Shown here in pieces: positions 13,198-28,100 of a DNA stretch of 62,000 nt. Source of the DNA: Tubiluchus corallicola (taxonomy: Eukaryota; Priapulida; Priapulimorpha; Priapulimorphida; Tubiluchidae); assembly GCA_030141605.1 (NCBI GenBank), contig JAQGDQ010000118.1, positions 1 through 62,000 on the forward strand, read 5' to 3'. Made by a program: the position numbers and the translations under genes. Position 1 is the first letter of the stretch, and each line of letters starts with the position of its first letter. Below the pieces are notes generated by a model. That model worked only from the letters and a program-made list of their open reading frames with translations. It did not search any database and was not told where the DNA came from.

Positions 13198-16100
13198 ATG
13201 GATGAGTCATCATTGGCATTGCTTGAAACTGGAACCGAGGAAGAAGTTGGTAAAATATTGAAAGATTTTAACTGCAAGGTAGGGCCATAATAAAATTTGT
13301 GAAATTTGCGTGTATTTGTAACTGGGCGGCATGTTTTCGTTTATTTATTTCGTGAATCAGAATGGGTTAATGTGGCCAGCGGTATACCACAGGCAAGTGT
13401 CCTTGGACCTATTTTATTTACTATTTACATAAATGATTTTCCTGAAGTTTTCAACTGCGGTAATACTAGCCTGTTTGCAGACTACACTAAAATATATGGA
13501 AAAGCATGTATGTGGATGATTTTGAGGTCATGCAGAATAATATTAACTATGCTGACCAATGACGTCGCCAACGGCAAATGGAATTTAACACCAAAAAGTG
13601 TAAGCTGACTATTGGAAGGCATGATATTGTAGGTCGCATATATAAAATGACACATGGGCAAAGTTCTAGAGAAATTGTAAGCGTCACAAAAGAAAATGAT
13701 CTTGGTGTCACCATTTACAGAATGCTTAAGTTTCAAACACATATAAGTAACGTTGTTATAAAGCACATGGAAGACTGACCTTGATCAAGCATAGCTTTTC
13801 TTATCTTGATGGATCTATGATGACCAAGCTATACAAGTCAATGGTTCATTGATTGGATTATGGTGATGTGACATGGAGCCTAAGTCATCAAGACATGATA
13901 AGGAAAATTGAAAGTATACAATGTCGAGCTACTAGATTCGTACCTGCTGTATCTCATTTACCATATGCTGCAAGACCTAAGAGCCTAGGCCTTACAACTC
14001 TGAAGTATAGACGCAAAAGACACGGCTTAATTCAAACGTTTCGTACCCTTAAAGGGCGAATATCACCAAAATTAAGTTGAGCTTGAACAACTCTCGATTA
14101 TATTGCGAATACAAGTATGTACCTCCTTCTTCACGGAAATTTCATGTTTAAGAATCCTTGGCATAACTTTGGATAAAATTGTACACAAAATGAACATTTG
14201 ACTAGGCCGCCATTGAGCATGGATCTGCGCCTGCGCCTCTGGTGGCGAAAGTTGAAAATTGCTGTATTACAAATGAAACTTGGCAAGATGCTCAAGGGGA
14301 GAAGTCAAGTTGTTTACATTGACAAGCAGTCAGCATACAGTACTTTTACGCAGTTTATACCTAGTGATGGTAAAGATTAGCTTATTGTGGATTGAATGCG
14401 TTTGCTCGGTTTCGGTCATCGTGATCGTTTTTCTTTAAAGACAGTCATGGAATGTGTTACACTAGATTCAACAATTAGACGGGATGCAGCAGTCAGACGG
14501 AAAGTGTCGGAATACGAAGCCAAAATACAAAAATTTTTAGTTTCCAACAAAAAATTATTGATGCAATGAAAGCACAATCTAAAAAAGCTGCATTCACTTC
14601 TACAAACTGTTTGATAATTTCTCGGTTGTTTGCTTTGAACCGTGAGTTTAGAACATGATGAACTCTAGTGTTAAAAATATAGTGCTTACATTTCGGACAA
14701 AATTTAGTCAGATGCAGTTTTTTGTAGAATCTTTTTTAATTTGTTTCATTTTAAGCCCAAATGCATAGTTTATCGATGCAGTTTAGTCATCTTGAGATTT
14801 CTATCCATTTCAATAAAAATATCACAATTACATTACGTAATGCAATTTTTTGCGCTAAAATTTTATTTATGATGCTTCTTCTTCCTGAATTTTGAATATT
14901 AACTAAAGAAAAAACATTGTAAGTCATAAATTGGTAAGGCAACTATAAAATAAGTTTAACTTGATATTCCCCCTTTAAAGGTACAAAAACCATCAATAGC
15001 GAAATATTTTTCCATCGACAGACATATCATGGTACAAGAGGTCACTCCTATAAAATTAAGAAAATAACAGTTCCTTAAAGATGGAGTAGAAGGAGGTTTA
15101 CATTTGCAAGGCAAGTAATTAATGAATGGAACATGCTGCCTGACACTGTAGTTCAAGCCTCTAATCCTGCCCAGTTTAAGATTCACCTCGGCAGACAAGG
15201 GAAATGCAATCCAGAAAAATATACAGATCCCAGATTGCCTAAATGGCAACAGGAAATCTTGTGCCACACTTCATATCGCAATGTGGCCACCTATTTTTTC
15301 ATTTTTATTTTTAATAAAGTAAACAAGTAACAGTGGAGAGGTCCAATAGTTGTTTTGCTTAATCTCTATCCTTCGACGGTAACGGTTACGATACCAGAAG
15401 TGATAACGAGGTGGCACAGGTACATTACAAGAATTATACAAAAAAATACGTATCGATTTTGGCAGCCACTCTAAAGTAATGTACTTATTTTCAATAAGGT
15501 TTCTGATTGCCTAGTGCAGGCAGGCAAACAATTTCGTAAAAATTTACAGTGCTTATACACGATTTTTCAACTGTCACATATGTAGCCTACACATTGTAGT
15601 TTCGTTTTTTTCTTCCTAATTGTATCTATATAGTGTATACTAATTCTTCTGTTAGCCCATAACTTAATACAAACTTTAGTCTATGGAGTTTGTTTATCTA
15701 TTCATTTATCTATCTGTCTATTCCTAAGTTTACATACGTTGTTTATCTATTCAATTATTTATCTGTCTATTCAAATTTCTACATATGTATACAATGCATA
15801 AAAACCAGTTACAATTTTACTCTGTATACAATAGATATTAGGAACTACAGAGGCTAATTTAGCCAAGGTTGTTACTAAAAACGTGAATCCGATACCGAAT
15901 CGACACTGAGCCAAAATAAATAATGAAATCCGAAATGCCTGTTAAAAACTTGTTCTATTAAGAAATGCGAAATTAGATTGTATTAAGAAAATTGTACACT
16001 TAGCCATTTTAATAATTGTACTACATGACATGCGTCAAAGCAAATTAGTATAGTAATACAAATTAAGTTATCCTGTATTCAAACTGATGAACTTAATTTT

Positions 16101-19100
16101 ATAATTGTACTGTAGCTTGTAACTTCTATACTTTTAATAGCTGTAACAAAATGTATACTATTCGCAATCTTCACAATCAAAAATTTTTTGATCGGATGGC
16201 TGTGATGGCTGCTGTATCTGTAAATTATACAATGTGCGCAGTAGTGTTTGCATCGGGTACTAGAGTAATTACCCGCATTGTTTATTACCCTAATATTTCT
16301 ACCCAGTTCCAACAGTGAAGATGCAGACGTTATTTGTAATACAGAATCCACTGTTAGAGAATTTCAAATTTAATTGCCGCCTTTTGCACCCTACTTACAT
16401 TAATTGTGTTCTACATATACTGCTACAGTAGATACCTGCTAGCAGACTATTAACAACCAGCAGAGAGGTGGCAGATCAAACCACTTTTGCCATATCTAGA
16501 CTTACTAAAAACAAGCTATGATTTCTTTACCAAGAGGTAAATTATCCAAAGGATATTGTTTATTAACTTTTAAAAATGTATTTCAGGTACTAACAAAGAT
16601 ACGAATAAACGGATTGTTAAATTGAACAGCACACACAAAGAATAATATAGAAATTTTATTTCCCTAATTCTTATGCTGTGTATTAATAGTGCTCAGCATG
16701 GTACTTAGGCTGTCATTGCTGACTCATTGATAATGCTTTCAGTTAATTAATTAAGAACTGGCAGATAAAAACTCTGTCAAATGCCTTGTGTGAGAAAACA
16801 CTAACTTTTGCAACTGATAAGTGTTCAGGCCCTCGGTGTATAATAACTGAATACTTGTCCTTAAAATATGCAGTTAGTTTAAATGCACCAGTGGTTGTTT
16901 TGATTTGTGAATATAATGATGAATATAATGTGAATATAAATGATTACTCCTCACTGCTGCTGAAACTTAACATTTGGGTACCAAACTGGTATAAGGAAAA
17001 TGGTACTAGTCGGATTTTTGCCACTCATGATTTGCTATGGGTATACCGAAGTTACTTAGTTAGTGATTGTTGTATTCGGCAAAAATTATATTAAACAAAC
17101 CAAATATTTCCCTCTAATGCTTATAAACAGTTACCTGAAAAATGCTAATAGCCAACATTTTGCTTTCTGTTTCTGTATGATAATTCGAAGAATACGATGC
17201 ACCGTTGGTACACAAGTCGTGTCAATGCGCAATATCATAGCGATGATGTATTATACACAATGAAATGAATCTATGAGAAATCGAGCTAGTAAACAATTAT
17301 AGTATTGAAATTTTGCTTAAATACCACTTTTATTGATTGAACAGTTTTGGAAGAATTAGGGCAGCTTTGAAAATATTTTACTAGTACATAACCATCAAAT
17401 AAAAACACAAAACAATTTTTCACAGGTCACCAATCACCACTAACTTAAAATGATAAAACACCACAGAGTTTGTATTTCTTTTAGTTGGAGTTACACTTCT
17501 GAACGCTGGGTATAAATTGTTTACACTGGATAACATCAGCAAAACAACATTTTCCATTTGAGCTAAGCTTATATTGATTCAGTCTGACTTAAATATGATC
17601 CAATCTGATTCAATTATCACTTTGACCAGTTTCCATAACACCTATACAATAATATTGAAACTTCATTTATAAGCAAAAAAGTTTACATACATAAAATTGC
17701 AATGATATGACTCTGCTTCAATGAGTACACTGTATTCAATGTCATTCTACAGTCAAAGTTCTTGGTTAGGATAATTAAAGGACAAGACCAGAGAATCTTC
17801 ACCTGCAGCTCCAAGAAACTTTAAACTTTGCATTTTATATTTGTGAATTCACCCTACACAGATTTTTTGTTTTAAGTAGTGTTTAGTAAACCTTGACAGT
17901 TTAAACTCCTGCACTAATCTAGGCCTACTGGTTGATTTTTCCTGTAGTCATGTCAAAATAATATTCACAAGGAAACTTAAAAACAAAAGAATATGAGAAT
18001 ATGCATAATGGGATACTAAAAGTATCTATAAAGGTATATAGGTGCTGCATGCCAAAGTTATATAACTGCTGCCTGCAAACATAGCACACACAGAACAATC
18101 AATAAAATTGTCTGCATTGCACATACACTTATGTGGGCTCATCATGCAAAGCAGGCGATATTTATTGTGGTTTCTGTGTGCTTTTATAGGTGGTCTTTAC
18201 TCGTTATAGTTTTCTTTTTTCCTAAAAGATCTGTAAAAATTTGTTACCTTAAATAATGTGCATAGTTTTAAAAATAAGATAGTGCTTTTCTGAGACTTGC
18301 CGTGCTCATAATAATAAAGAAGTCAAAGTGCCCCCTTAAGTCTCATTTTTTTTATTTTGTGCAGGAGCTTACGTCCTTCACATACTTCATCAGCTGAAAT
18401 CAAATTGTATGGCGTGTGTCTTTCAAGATCCAGGCTTTCATTTGATTTCAGTTGATGAAGTCTGTGGAGGACGTAAGCTCCTGCGAAAATAAAAAAAATG
18501 AGACTTAAGGGGCACATTACTTCTTTATTATAATGTACGTAGTTTTCTCTCATTGAAAACGTTATTGCTGGATTATTTTGATTCTATTTTTGTTAGACTG
18601 TCAATAGGTGCTGTTATTTATTAACCGTTTTTTTCATCAGCATAAGTTTAATATTTTAACAATTAATGGATGAGGTTTCTTTATTCCAAGCTTCTTTCAT
18701 TATTGCCTCGCCTGGCTGAGCAGAAATATTCACTTTAATTATCGCATTTCATCAGCGAAGATTAGCTTCTGTATCGGGTTCTTACACCGCTAACTGTAAT
18801 TACTGTATTACCTGTGCTAGAAAGTAGCCGTTGTATGGATTTTTATTTCTCATTAAAGGCAACTAATTGATATTGGCTAAGATGCTGTAATCTTGTGCAC
18901 AAATTAAACATGAGCGATTGCACGATGCCATTATTGCTTTATTGCTTCACTCATGGACTAAATGTTAAAAGTCAGACGTGTAACTAGGCTTTATAGATGT
19001 GGACAGATGTTGTATGTGCATCTTATGTGCTTTTTTAGATGCATATGCAGAAAGAGTGGAGAAAGACTATTATATAAAGATGACAGAAATTTACTTTCAT

Positions 19101-22100
19101 TTATTTAAGAAGCAAAATTAGCAGTACGCTGCAGGCTGGTATCTAGCACTCAATAATAGAACTTACTTAAAGTAGACGAATGTGGCTGCGTTGTAAGAGG
19201 AAATAAACAAACTTGGTATCTTTGGCTATGTTTGGATGCGCTTACACATCCTCATTGAGATAAGTAATCACCCGAGTTTCACAAATGAAACTGTCGTAAA
19301 CCAGCGTTCCTGGCATTCTTCTATTTCCTGACCAGGCTCAGTACTGCTTAATTTTGATCGCTAATGGCACATGTCTGTGACGAAATACTCAGCTAAGCTG
19401 ATTGTGAGCTAGATAGAAAGTTTACCTAATAAATTACATGAACTACTTAATTTTGTTTTGCTAAAAAATTAAGTAAAGTGGCTGATCTGTAAGTAAACTG
19501 TTATACGATTAAAATTTACATGTTTGCAGCATCCTGTGTCAAATTTTGCACAGTGCTGCTTTTTAAACTGCAATTAAATGACCCTGGTGTTTAAAGGGTT
19601 AATTTATGAGATATTTTGTCTGAATTGTAAGCTTGCCCGCAGGTCTCCTAACTTCTTTGTGGTGGCAGCGTGGCCTGTAAGCTTGTGTTGCTGAAACGCC
19701 AGTCAGGCAAATCAATACACAAACTGTTGCCATGGAAACCAATTCAGCAACATACTGCTAAATTTGGAAAAAGAAATATTAAATTAAGATCAATCAGCCT
19801 TCCCTATCCCGTGCCCGATTTAGGTCTGAAACATCTGAATTCCCAAGCAAATCATTGATAATAATTATAGGATTTCAAATTGAGTGTTTGAAATGATAAT
19901 GTAGAGTTTTTAGTGAACTCTCTTCTGCTAATGAAGAGTTTCAGTCAAGTTTTTTGGTCTATTATGAATTGTTCAAACTTTATCTCAATTTTTTCAACTT
20001 TTTTACAGGCTTAACAAAATTATATATTGTTAAAGGGAAGAAAATGGGCTTTTACGGTATATCTCAAAAAAACCTTTCACACAAAGTTATATCGCATAGC
20101 ATTACACTTACTTGCTTGAAATATCGTATGTAACTGGTGGAGAAAATTCTTAATGATTCAAAATGCTCGCACCATCTGGTAAAATGGCACAGTGTCACCA
20201 TCCCAGTGTGTATCATTTACTCGCACATTATTGATCGTATTGGCAATACAAAGTAATTTAAGCTTTTGCCTAGTTATGCAAGGAGTGTGCTATGAATGCC
20301 CTGATTATTATATATATATTACATAAGCTTTACACAATGCTGTCTAAACTTGTTTTAAACTACTTATCGTCAAAATGGCTGCACCTAACGGTCATCACAA
20401 GAGTTTGAATTTTACAAATTTTATACAGCTCTGCTGCTAACACAAGCCCTGTATTCAATAAGACAGCATGTAAGTGGTATAAAATTTCAAGACGAAATTT
20501 TTAAGCTTTATGTATGAAGAGTGTTTTGTTGTGCTTAACATAACACAGCACGTTTTTGTAACAGTACAATTGTATTTTATAACTATTCGTCTAATAAATT
20601 TGTAAAATATGAATAATTTTCATGTAGATTGGGCACTATTGCAGCAGCAGAATGTTGTAATTAACCCGTGGTTTTTATTTTTCAGAATGCAAGAACGTTT
20701 GAATTCCCTGGATTTGATGTGGAAAAGAAAAAGGTGAGGGTGATACTAGTTAATAGTTAGAAATGGTCAGCAATTAATAGCTGTGTATGAGGTCAGTTGC
20801 AGATTGGCCTTTTCAGAAATATGACATCCCTGAAATCGCGTAGAAATCGGCATTGTTGAAAGATTTTGTGTTCGTTAGCCACAATCTTTTGTTTCAAATA
20901 GATAACACCATAGTTGCAAAACGACTGATTTGAAAAAAATTGCACCCTAGACCTAGGTAAGGTAATATCATAAACAGGCGAGTCTTGAAAATATAAGCCT
21001 GAGTTGTTTTGTCTAGATATAAATGGTTTTTTGCCACTTCACTGGTTAGGATTACATCATTGAACATACGTGTCATTGTGAATGCAATAGCAGAAGAGCT
21101 GTAGCGTGTTGAACGTGGCGGCAAATGTACCCATTCATCATTTTTATAACTCTTAGAGAAATGAAAAATGCCTTTACACTTCACTGATGTATTGTGCAAT
21201 GGGGTAGCATGTTAGGGAAAATGTTAGGAAAATAGATTAAGAAAATACAGATTGTCCCTTTTCAAGCTGCATGGCACTGTGAAGAAGTGTGTTTATTGAG
21301 TTTTTAATAAGGGAATTTTTAATTAATTAAAAAGAACTGAAAGAAGGTAATTAATTTGAACTGAAAGAGGTTACCCGGACCTTAGATTGTCTCATTGTAG
21401 CGTTGTTAAATATTTAAGCTTAAATAAAAGGGTAATATTTTTTATTGCATGCCCAGCGGGCAACTTTATCATTTTTTGTGTGTTCATACACTTACCTGAC
21501 GCAGTCATATAAAAGTGTATTTTTTAATTTAAAGCGTAAAATGAACTAATTATTATAACATCATTGTTTTGGCGAGAACACATCCTTGTATTTCTATGGC
21601 TAACTGTCGGCCAGTGTTGCCATTTTGTTTGATGCTGGTTGTCGTATTGGATGCTAAAATTATCGTGCTTTCTGCCAAATCAGCTTATTAGCGGCCGAGT
21701 AGTGTTGCCGCTTTACAATAATTATCAGAATATTCATACTATACAAAAAAGCTATACGATAATCGATAATTACACGATAATTTAGTAATGCGAAACAAAA
21801 AGCTAAAAAACAAAACGTGAAAAAATGAACATCGAAAAATTTTAAAACATTATTGCTCACCAGTTGGAAATAAACTTTGGTCTAAACTGATTTTAAACAT
21901 TCTACTATTCACCTTTAAAATTTGCAAAGCTTTTAAAAAAATTTCCTCCCTGCCCTAATGACATCTTTTGGTCTCATGAGGTAAGACAGAAACAATTTTT
22001 TGTGGCTGGCCTTGACTTACAGTACATGTAGATGCCAGCTTATCCTGTCAGTTTATTACATTTTCATTTGCTGTGTGATATTATTTTATGTCTATAATCA

Positions 22101-25100
22101 GAATTAGTTTACAGCTTTTTTAACAACTATGTTTTTTTCATTTTATTGTCACACTTAATTATTTGCTTTTAATGTGACAAAAGACTAATAAATGATTGAC
22201 AAATGCAAAACTAGTTAACTTACGAGACAAGTTTAGACTAGAAAAAAGGGAAAGAATTGGAAGATTGTCGATCTTAACAACATGTTGGTTGTCAGACACT
22301 TAAAATTCTGTGTTCATGATTAGTTCTCATTCTGGTTTGTCTACAATCTACATGCATTTTTAACATGTAGCAATATCATAAAAATAAATCTGTACAATAG
22401 TTAATTTGTTATTTATGGTGTTGTGGCAGTGAAATATTAAAGATTAATGCTTGTCTAATCTATATATTGTGCTAGCAGTTAATACTACAGTGTATACAGA
22501 TGCAATAGCTGAAATGCTGTTCATTCTAACTTTACCTGGTCGCGGGCGAGAACAGTGGTTTGTCGTAATGACTCTATGCTGATTTTTAGCCATGTTTGGT
22601 TGTCCTTGTTGAGTTTGTTCATGTGTCACCACCATTTGGTTTATCTCATTTTGCCAGAAAGTGATTTCCAACTCTCTGTAGTTCGAAATTAGTTATTTAT
22701 GAATTCTTATCAAATTATGGCAGTATCTTAAAAATTTGTTAGCAAGCAGTTTTTGCTAAAACTTTAGATTTTAGTATATAACTTAATATAATAACTTGTT
22801 CTTTTAGAATCTTGTTCACATCATATGCCAGAAGCTCTGCGATGACAACATGGTGGCTTGTTTCACCTGTTGTTTGGAAACATTACGAATTCTCAGCCGC
22901 GACAAGAATGGGCTGGAGATGATGACCTCTGGTGAGTGTCTGAAAACTTTGCAGAGGCACGCGGGATTAGACGCAGTTGATCGTCATCAAGGAGATGGCA
23001 GCAGTCGCTTAAGACTCGACAGTAAAGGTATGAACTGTAAAGATCGGTTTAAGAAAACTTGCATGGTTGTTTTTGTGATTAGTAACTGTAAAAATATAAG
23101 AAGGTAAAAAGATATAAGACAATATTAAACAAATTCATGCATCAAAATTAAATAACAGTGTAGTTTGTGGGCTTAGTTTTGTCAATAGGTCTCATTTATA
23201 TTTGACAAAGGTATGAATATTTCATCCCAGTTTTGCGTTTTAAAAATTAATGAGAAATAGGAAAATAAATGCAGAATATTGGGAGTGTCTTGTCACATAA
23301 TTGTTTTATGTGATCAAGATAAGCTCTTTTATTGCAAGGTCTTGCAACACTTAGTTAGCCAGCCATTTCTTACACACGTCTAAACAGTAAAGGTCATTAT
23401 TAAACCTGCTTCTATTTTAAAAATCCTTCATATGTGATTAGAAACTTTATATACATAAAACAGCATAAAGAAGCTATTCCTGATTACTTATTTCTTTTGT
23501 GACTAAATCTTTAGCAAAACGTTTATACTGTTCTGAAACATGATCATTTGCTATTAGTGTGCAGGATTCAAACATCTCTATACTGTTAAAATTTAAAATA
23601 TGCTTGAAAACTCGAAAATAGATAAGCTGATAATCCTGTTATTTGTGAAAAAGATTTGCTTATATTATCTTCTTGCTGGACAGTCAGAACACAACTGGTT
23701 AGGCCTTTTAAGGGTTCCATAAATGGTTGTTTTTCAATAACAAGTGCATTTGCAAAAAATGAACATTGAAACTGACTAATCTAGTGATAATGTTCCAAAA
23801 CTATATTTGCTATGTAGTGAAAATTTATTTGAGTTCTAACATGCTCAAATTTGAAAGTCTGCTTGTTACTGAGTTCGGAAATGAATTAATTTGAAAATGT
23901 TGGTTGTACCGATTCATAACTCACTGTGTTTAACTTACACCCGCTGATGTCTTATTGATCCGAACATTTTTCATCTTTTAGTTTTGCACATAAATTAACT
24001 TGAGTTTCTTCGTAATTAGTGTGAATAAATGTTCGTTTTGCCTGATGTTTGATCATAAATGACTTGGCAAACAATTTATGATGGTGTTTAGGATAGGCGT
24101 TGATAATGAGTACAGAGTTTTCTAATTCATAATCGTTGAATCGCTGTGAAATGATATCAGTGTTCACAAAGTTTTCTTTTTTTTCAGTAGTCATAGAAGC
24201 ACAAAAATGTTTATGTAATCTGGTCTTCAACAGCACAATTGCCCAGCGGTCATGTAGGTATGTAAATATTTTTCAACTACATGTAATAAATGTGCAATCT
24301 GAATCTGTATGATATGTGTACCTGTGTGTTATATCCAAGCTATATACTATACCTATTTGGATTAATTTGAATCCTTTTATAAAGAAAATTTGTTTTAGTT
24401 ACCCTACTTAAACTACAATACGGAACAAAAAAAGAAGTTCTGTTATTGTTTGATTAATGAAATGAAAGTTGAAGTTACAGTTTTGATGGTTTTGTTTTTA
24501 CAATTTGTGTAGACACAGAAATGTACCAAACAGTGAAACAGACCAGACGGTTTAGTCTAGTGGTAATGCGTCTGCTTTCCGTCTGGGAGGTCGTGAATTT
24601 GAACCAACGGCCGGGTCATACCAAAGACTTTAAAAATGGTACCTACTGTTGCCCTGCCTGGCGCATGGTATTTAGGGTAAAAGTGGGGTAATAATAGTCT
24701 CTGTTATGTAGTTGTAGGTTGTTATTTACAGTCGGCGATAATAGCTCTTTGAGCTAATTTTAATTGTTGACCCAAAAGCCGACTTTAAATAAAGAATTAT
24801 TATTATTATTACAGTAAGGTATTGTAGTTATTATAGTTGATTTGTCAAAAATGTTGCAAAGCAAAATATACATTTACTGTTCTGAAATTATTTATTTTTA
24901 TGGTGATGTATTACACTATTGTGAGATTACTGAAATTGTTATATGGAATTGTTTTTGTAGCTATAATGGATGTGTGGAAGGAATAGTACAGCGTTTAAAG
25001 ACATACAGGGATCCAGAATTACCACACGAAGTGAAGTTTTTTGACATGAGAATGTTATTCCTGCTAACTGCGTTAGTTGCTGATGTACGGTAAGTGCAGA

Positions 25101-28100
25101 AAACCTGTCATCGCTTTCTGTTATGTAGAAAACTGTATATTTGTGAAACTATGAAATAAGATGCTTAGCAACCTAAATTATTTATAGCAGTTGCTAGTTA
25201 CTGTTAGGTGGGCAGCATATTAGATCAATATTAACACAGAAGCAAAAGCTATCTTAACCTATTAATAGTTCTATATTATAAATTTTTAATTTGAGGTCAG
25301 TATTTTCCCATCAAATGATGCACATCTTTATCGTTTTTCATACCTTCAAGACACCTTCTTTTTTAGAATGTTTAAGTTACAGCAGTTTGGTTATTTGTTA
25401 GTTAAAATGTTTCATAAAATGTAATAAAGAAACTGTGATTAATGTTACTAATGAACTAAATTAAAACTCTACCTAAATTGTACGTGCTGCACATGCTGAA
25501 AGCATCAAAATATGACTTATCGTTTAGACGGATTCATGGATGGTAAAGTTTCATTCTTTCTTACAAAAAGCCAAAAAAAACATATATTTCGAAATCCATT
25601 ATGGGTTTCTTCATCTGTGTTATGTAGGTAATATGGCATAGTGCTGATGATGAAACCCGCAATGGATTTCGAAATATCTGTTTTTTGTAAGAAAGAAGAG
25701 AACTTTACCATCCATGAATCCATCCATTTTTGTTGTGTTGATGTTTTTAATAATGGATACCAAATCGTTTACAATCTTATGGCTTTATCTTTTACATTAA
25801 GAACTGATTGCAAACTAGTTTTACATGTTGTACCGAGTAACCAAGACTGCACTAATTAATGCTACGACGGTAAAGTAGTCTTCAAACAAATCAAACATTC
25901 TTGTTGGATAATGGCACATATTCTGAGTGAATTTTCCAATTCCTGGCTAAGAACAAGCATAGAGTGGGAGTGCGTTGTAGTGGATAATATCCCTTCACTA
26001 TTGAATAAGCCGCACATTCACGGCGTGAAAATCCATAATCTGCATTACTGGTGCTCTAACTCCTGACTCAGCTATTGACCTTGTTAATGAGACTACTTGG
26101 CCTAGTTGTAAGCTGCCTGTAGTAATATTTATTACTTTCATTTAGGCCGAAGCTAAGACAAGAGCTCCATGGGTTGACCTATCTAATGGAAGCGCTTGAC
26201 TTAATTATCAAGACGAGTAAAAATCATGACAGCGGGGATAACCGAGTAACCGATACTGACGTGCCATTAGCAGATAGCGAGGTGGATCTGGCGTGTGAAA
26301 TTCTCAAGGTTTTATTCAATTTGACCGTCCATGTGGATAAAACCAATTTAGACGAGGTATGCGATTTCACACTATATAATGAGAATTCTGTTTCTTCATT
26401 TGGCAAATGTCTGTGTGAAGTTGTGAATCGCATATTTTTATCTAAGTCTTTGGTATATTAATATGTCATGAATAAACATAAGTATCATGTGTTCAAAGAT
26501 ATTTTGTACTATTACTGTTCACATAAGTCTCATTATCTTTACTCTGTGAAGAAAAAATGCACGATTTTATAACATCTGCAACATTTCTTTTTTTGCAATG
26601 ATTGTCCTAAATATGACGACATCTCTCTAGGTTGTGACAAAAGGAAAAATAACTGTGAATGACGAAAAATCAAACAGCTGAGTACTGCAGAGTACCTGGC
26701 CTCTGTTGAGCACAGAATCCATTGTGTTTAAGAAATTAAACGAATAATTTAACTGATCATAATCATTAGTGAAGCATTTGACTTAATTCGCAGTCCAAAA
26801 TTTTACAGATAAGTGACATTTGTAGTTTGCAGTTTTTTTGCTAACATTGTACGAGATAGCTTGCCAGCATTTTGCGAAATCTGTTATTTCTCATTTGTTA
26901 TTTGGACCATAAATGTGCTGCAACCGACACCCATATCAAATTCTTTGCTGCTAGGAAATCTGATAAAGTGTAATACTGAAGGTAGCAATCTCCCAGCAAG
27001 CCATTTATTGATTGCTAGGGCATGTGTGTGTGTTTAGTCTAATGTTGTCTACAGAGTAAGTTAAACCACCTACAATGGCAAAATGGTATTGAGTGACATT
27101 GAGTTGGTGCAAGACGTTTCTCATACTGAAAAGATTTACGTCTCAGGTCGTTTCTGCTGATTCTGTTTAATATTACGAAAGCACTCAGTGCTTTTGTGTT
27201 GTTTGAATTAATATTTTAACATGTTTGGTTGGTTACCGTTTTTTAAACCACATGCTTGGCAGCTGTTGGAAGCGAGGCCAGTCGTGCTTCGTTCCTAGAA
27301 ACAATGACCTAATCCTAATGCTTGGCTGCAGGAGCATTATTGCCAATATACTGCACCAGTATGTCAACATACTCTTATCTGTAATGTGGAAGAGTAGTCG
27401 AGGGTAAGAGCTAACTTATGTAAGTGGCATCATATTGCAATGCGCTTTTAGATGTTTGGCTATAGTTAACATCTGTAGAACTCGATAAATAAGCATCTAC
27501 TGTCTCTTACTGTAATTTCGTTAAGAATTTTAGTTGAGACTTGAAAACTGCAACTTCGAAAAGAGTAAAACAAAAAATAAGGCTAACAGGGTAAATAGGT
27601 CTAACAATGACAGCTTTGACCACACTTTTATTTCTAAATTTCAATTGTATCAGTTTGATTGGAGACACAAAGCTTCCAAAACGATTAGTTATAAAAGAAA
27701 CGAAAGGGGGAAGAATAAAAATAATAAAAACCAGGGTAAATCAAGAAGATTCTACTGTAAAAAGAATTAGCCAGAAATAATAATAGCTAATTACAAGACA
27801 GAAGACAAATTGTCTGCAAGAAATGAACTGATGACGCAAGCTATCACTTTCTAAAACATCTTCACTATAAATTAATCCTATGTTACAGCTGAACAAAACA
27901 ATAACAAAAATAGATCATTTTAATCTTAATTATACTCTTACAGTAAAACAGACATCTGTGTAAAACACACAAGTGATGCATTGCAGAAGGTAATTTAACC
28001 AAATGAGTAATTCACAAAAAACAGACGGTGCAGAACTTTAAGTCATTCATTAATATTTCTCGGCACATCAGATTGAATTCGAAAAGACAAGTTTGTAAAA

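Noticed and set aside
16786-17094. 102-codon ORF in RIC8 intron 1
   Set aside because: No recognisable motif, no splice context, AT-rich codon use like surrounding intron; treated as chance.
18323-18553. Minus-strand 76-codon ORF
   Set aside because: Lies across the arms of a foldback and changes with them; not a protein gene.
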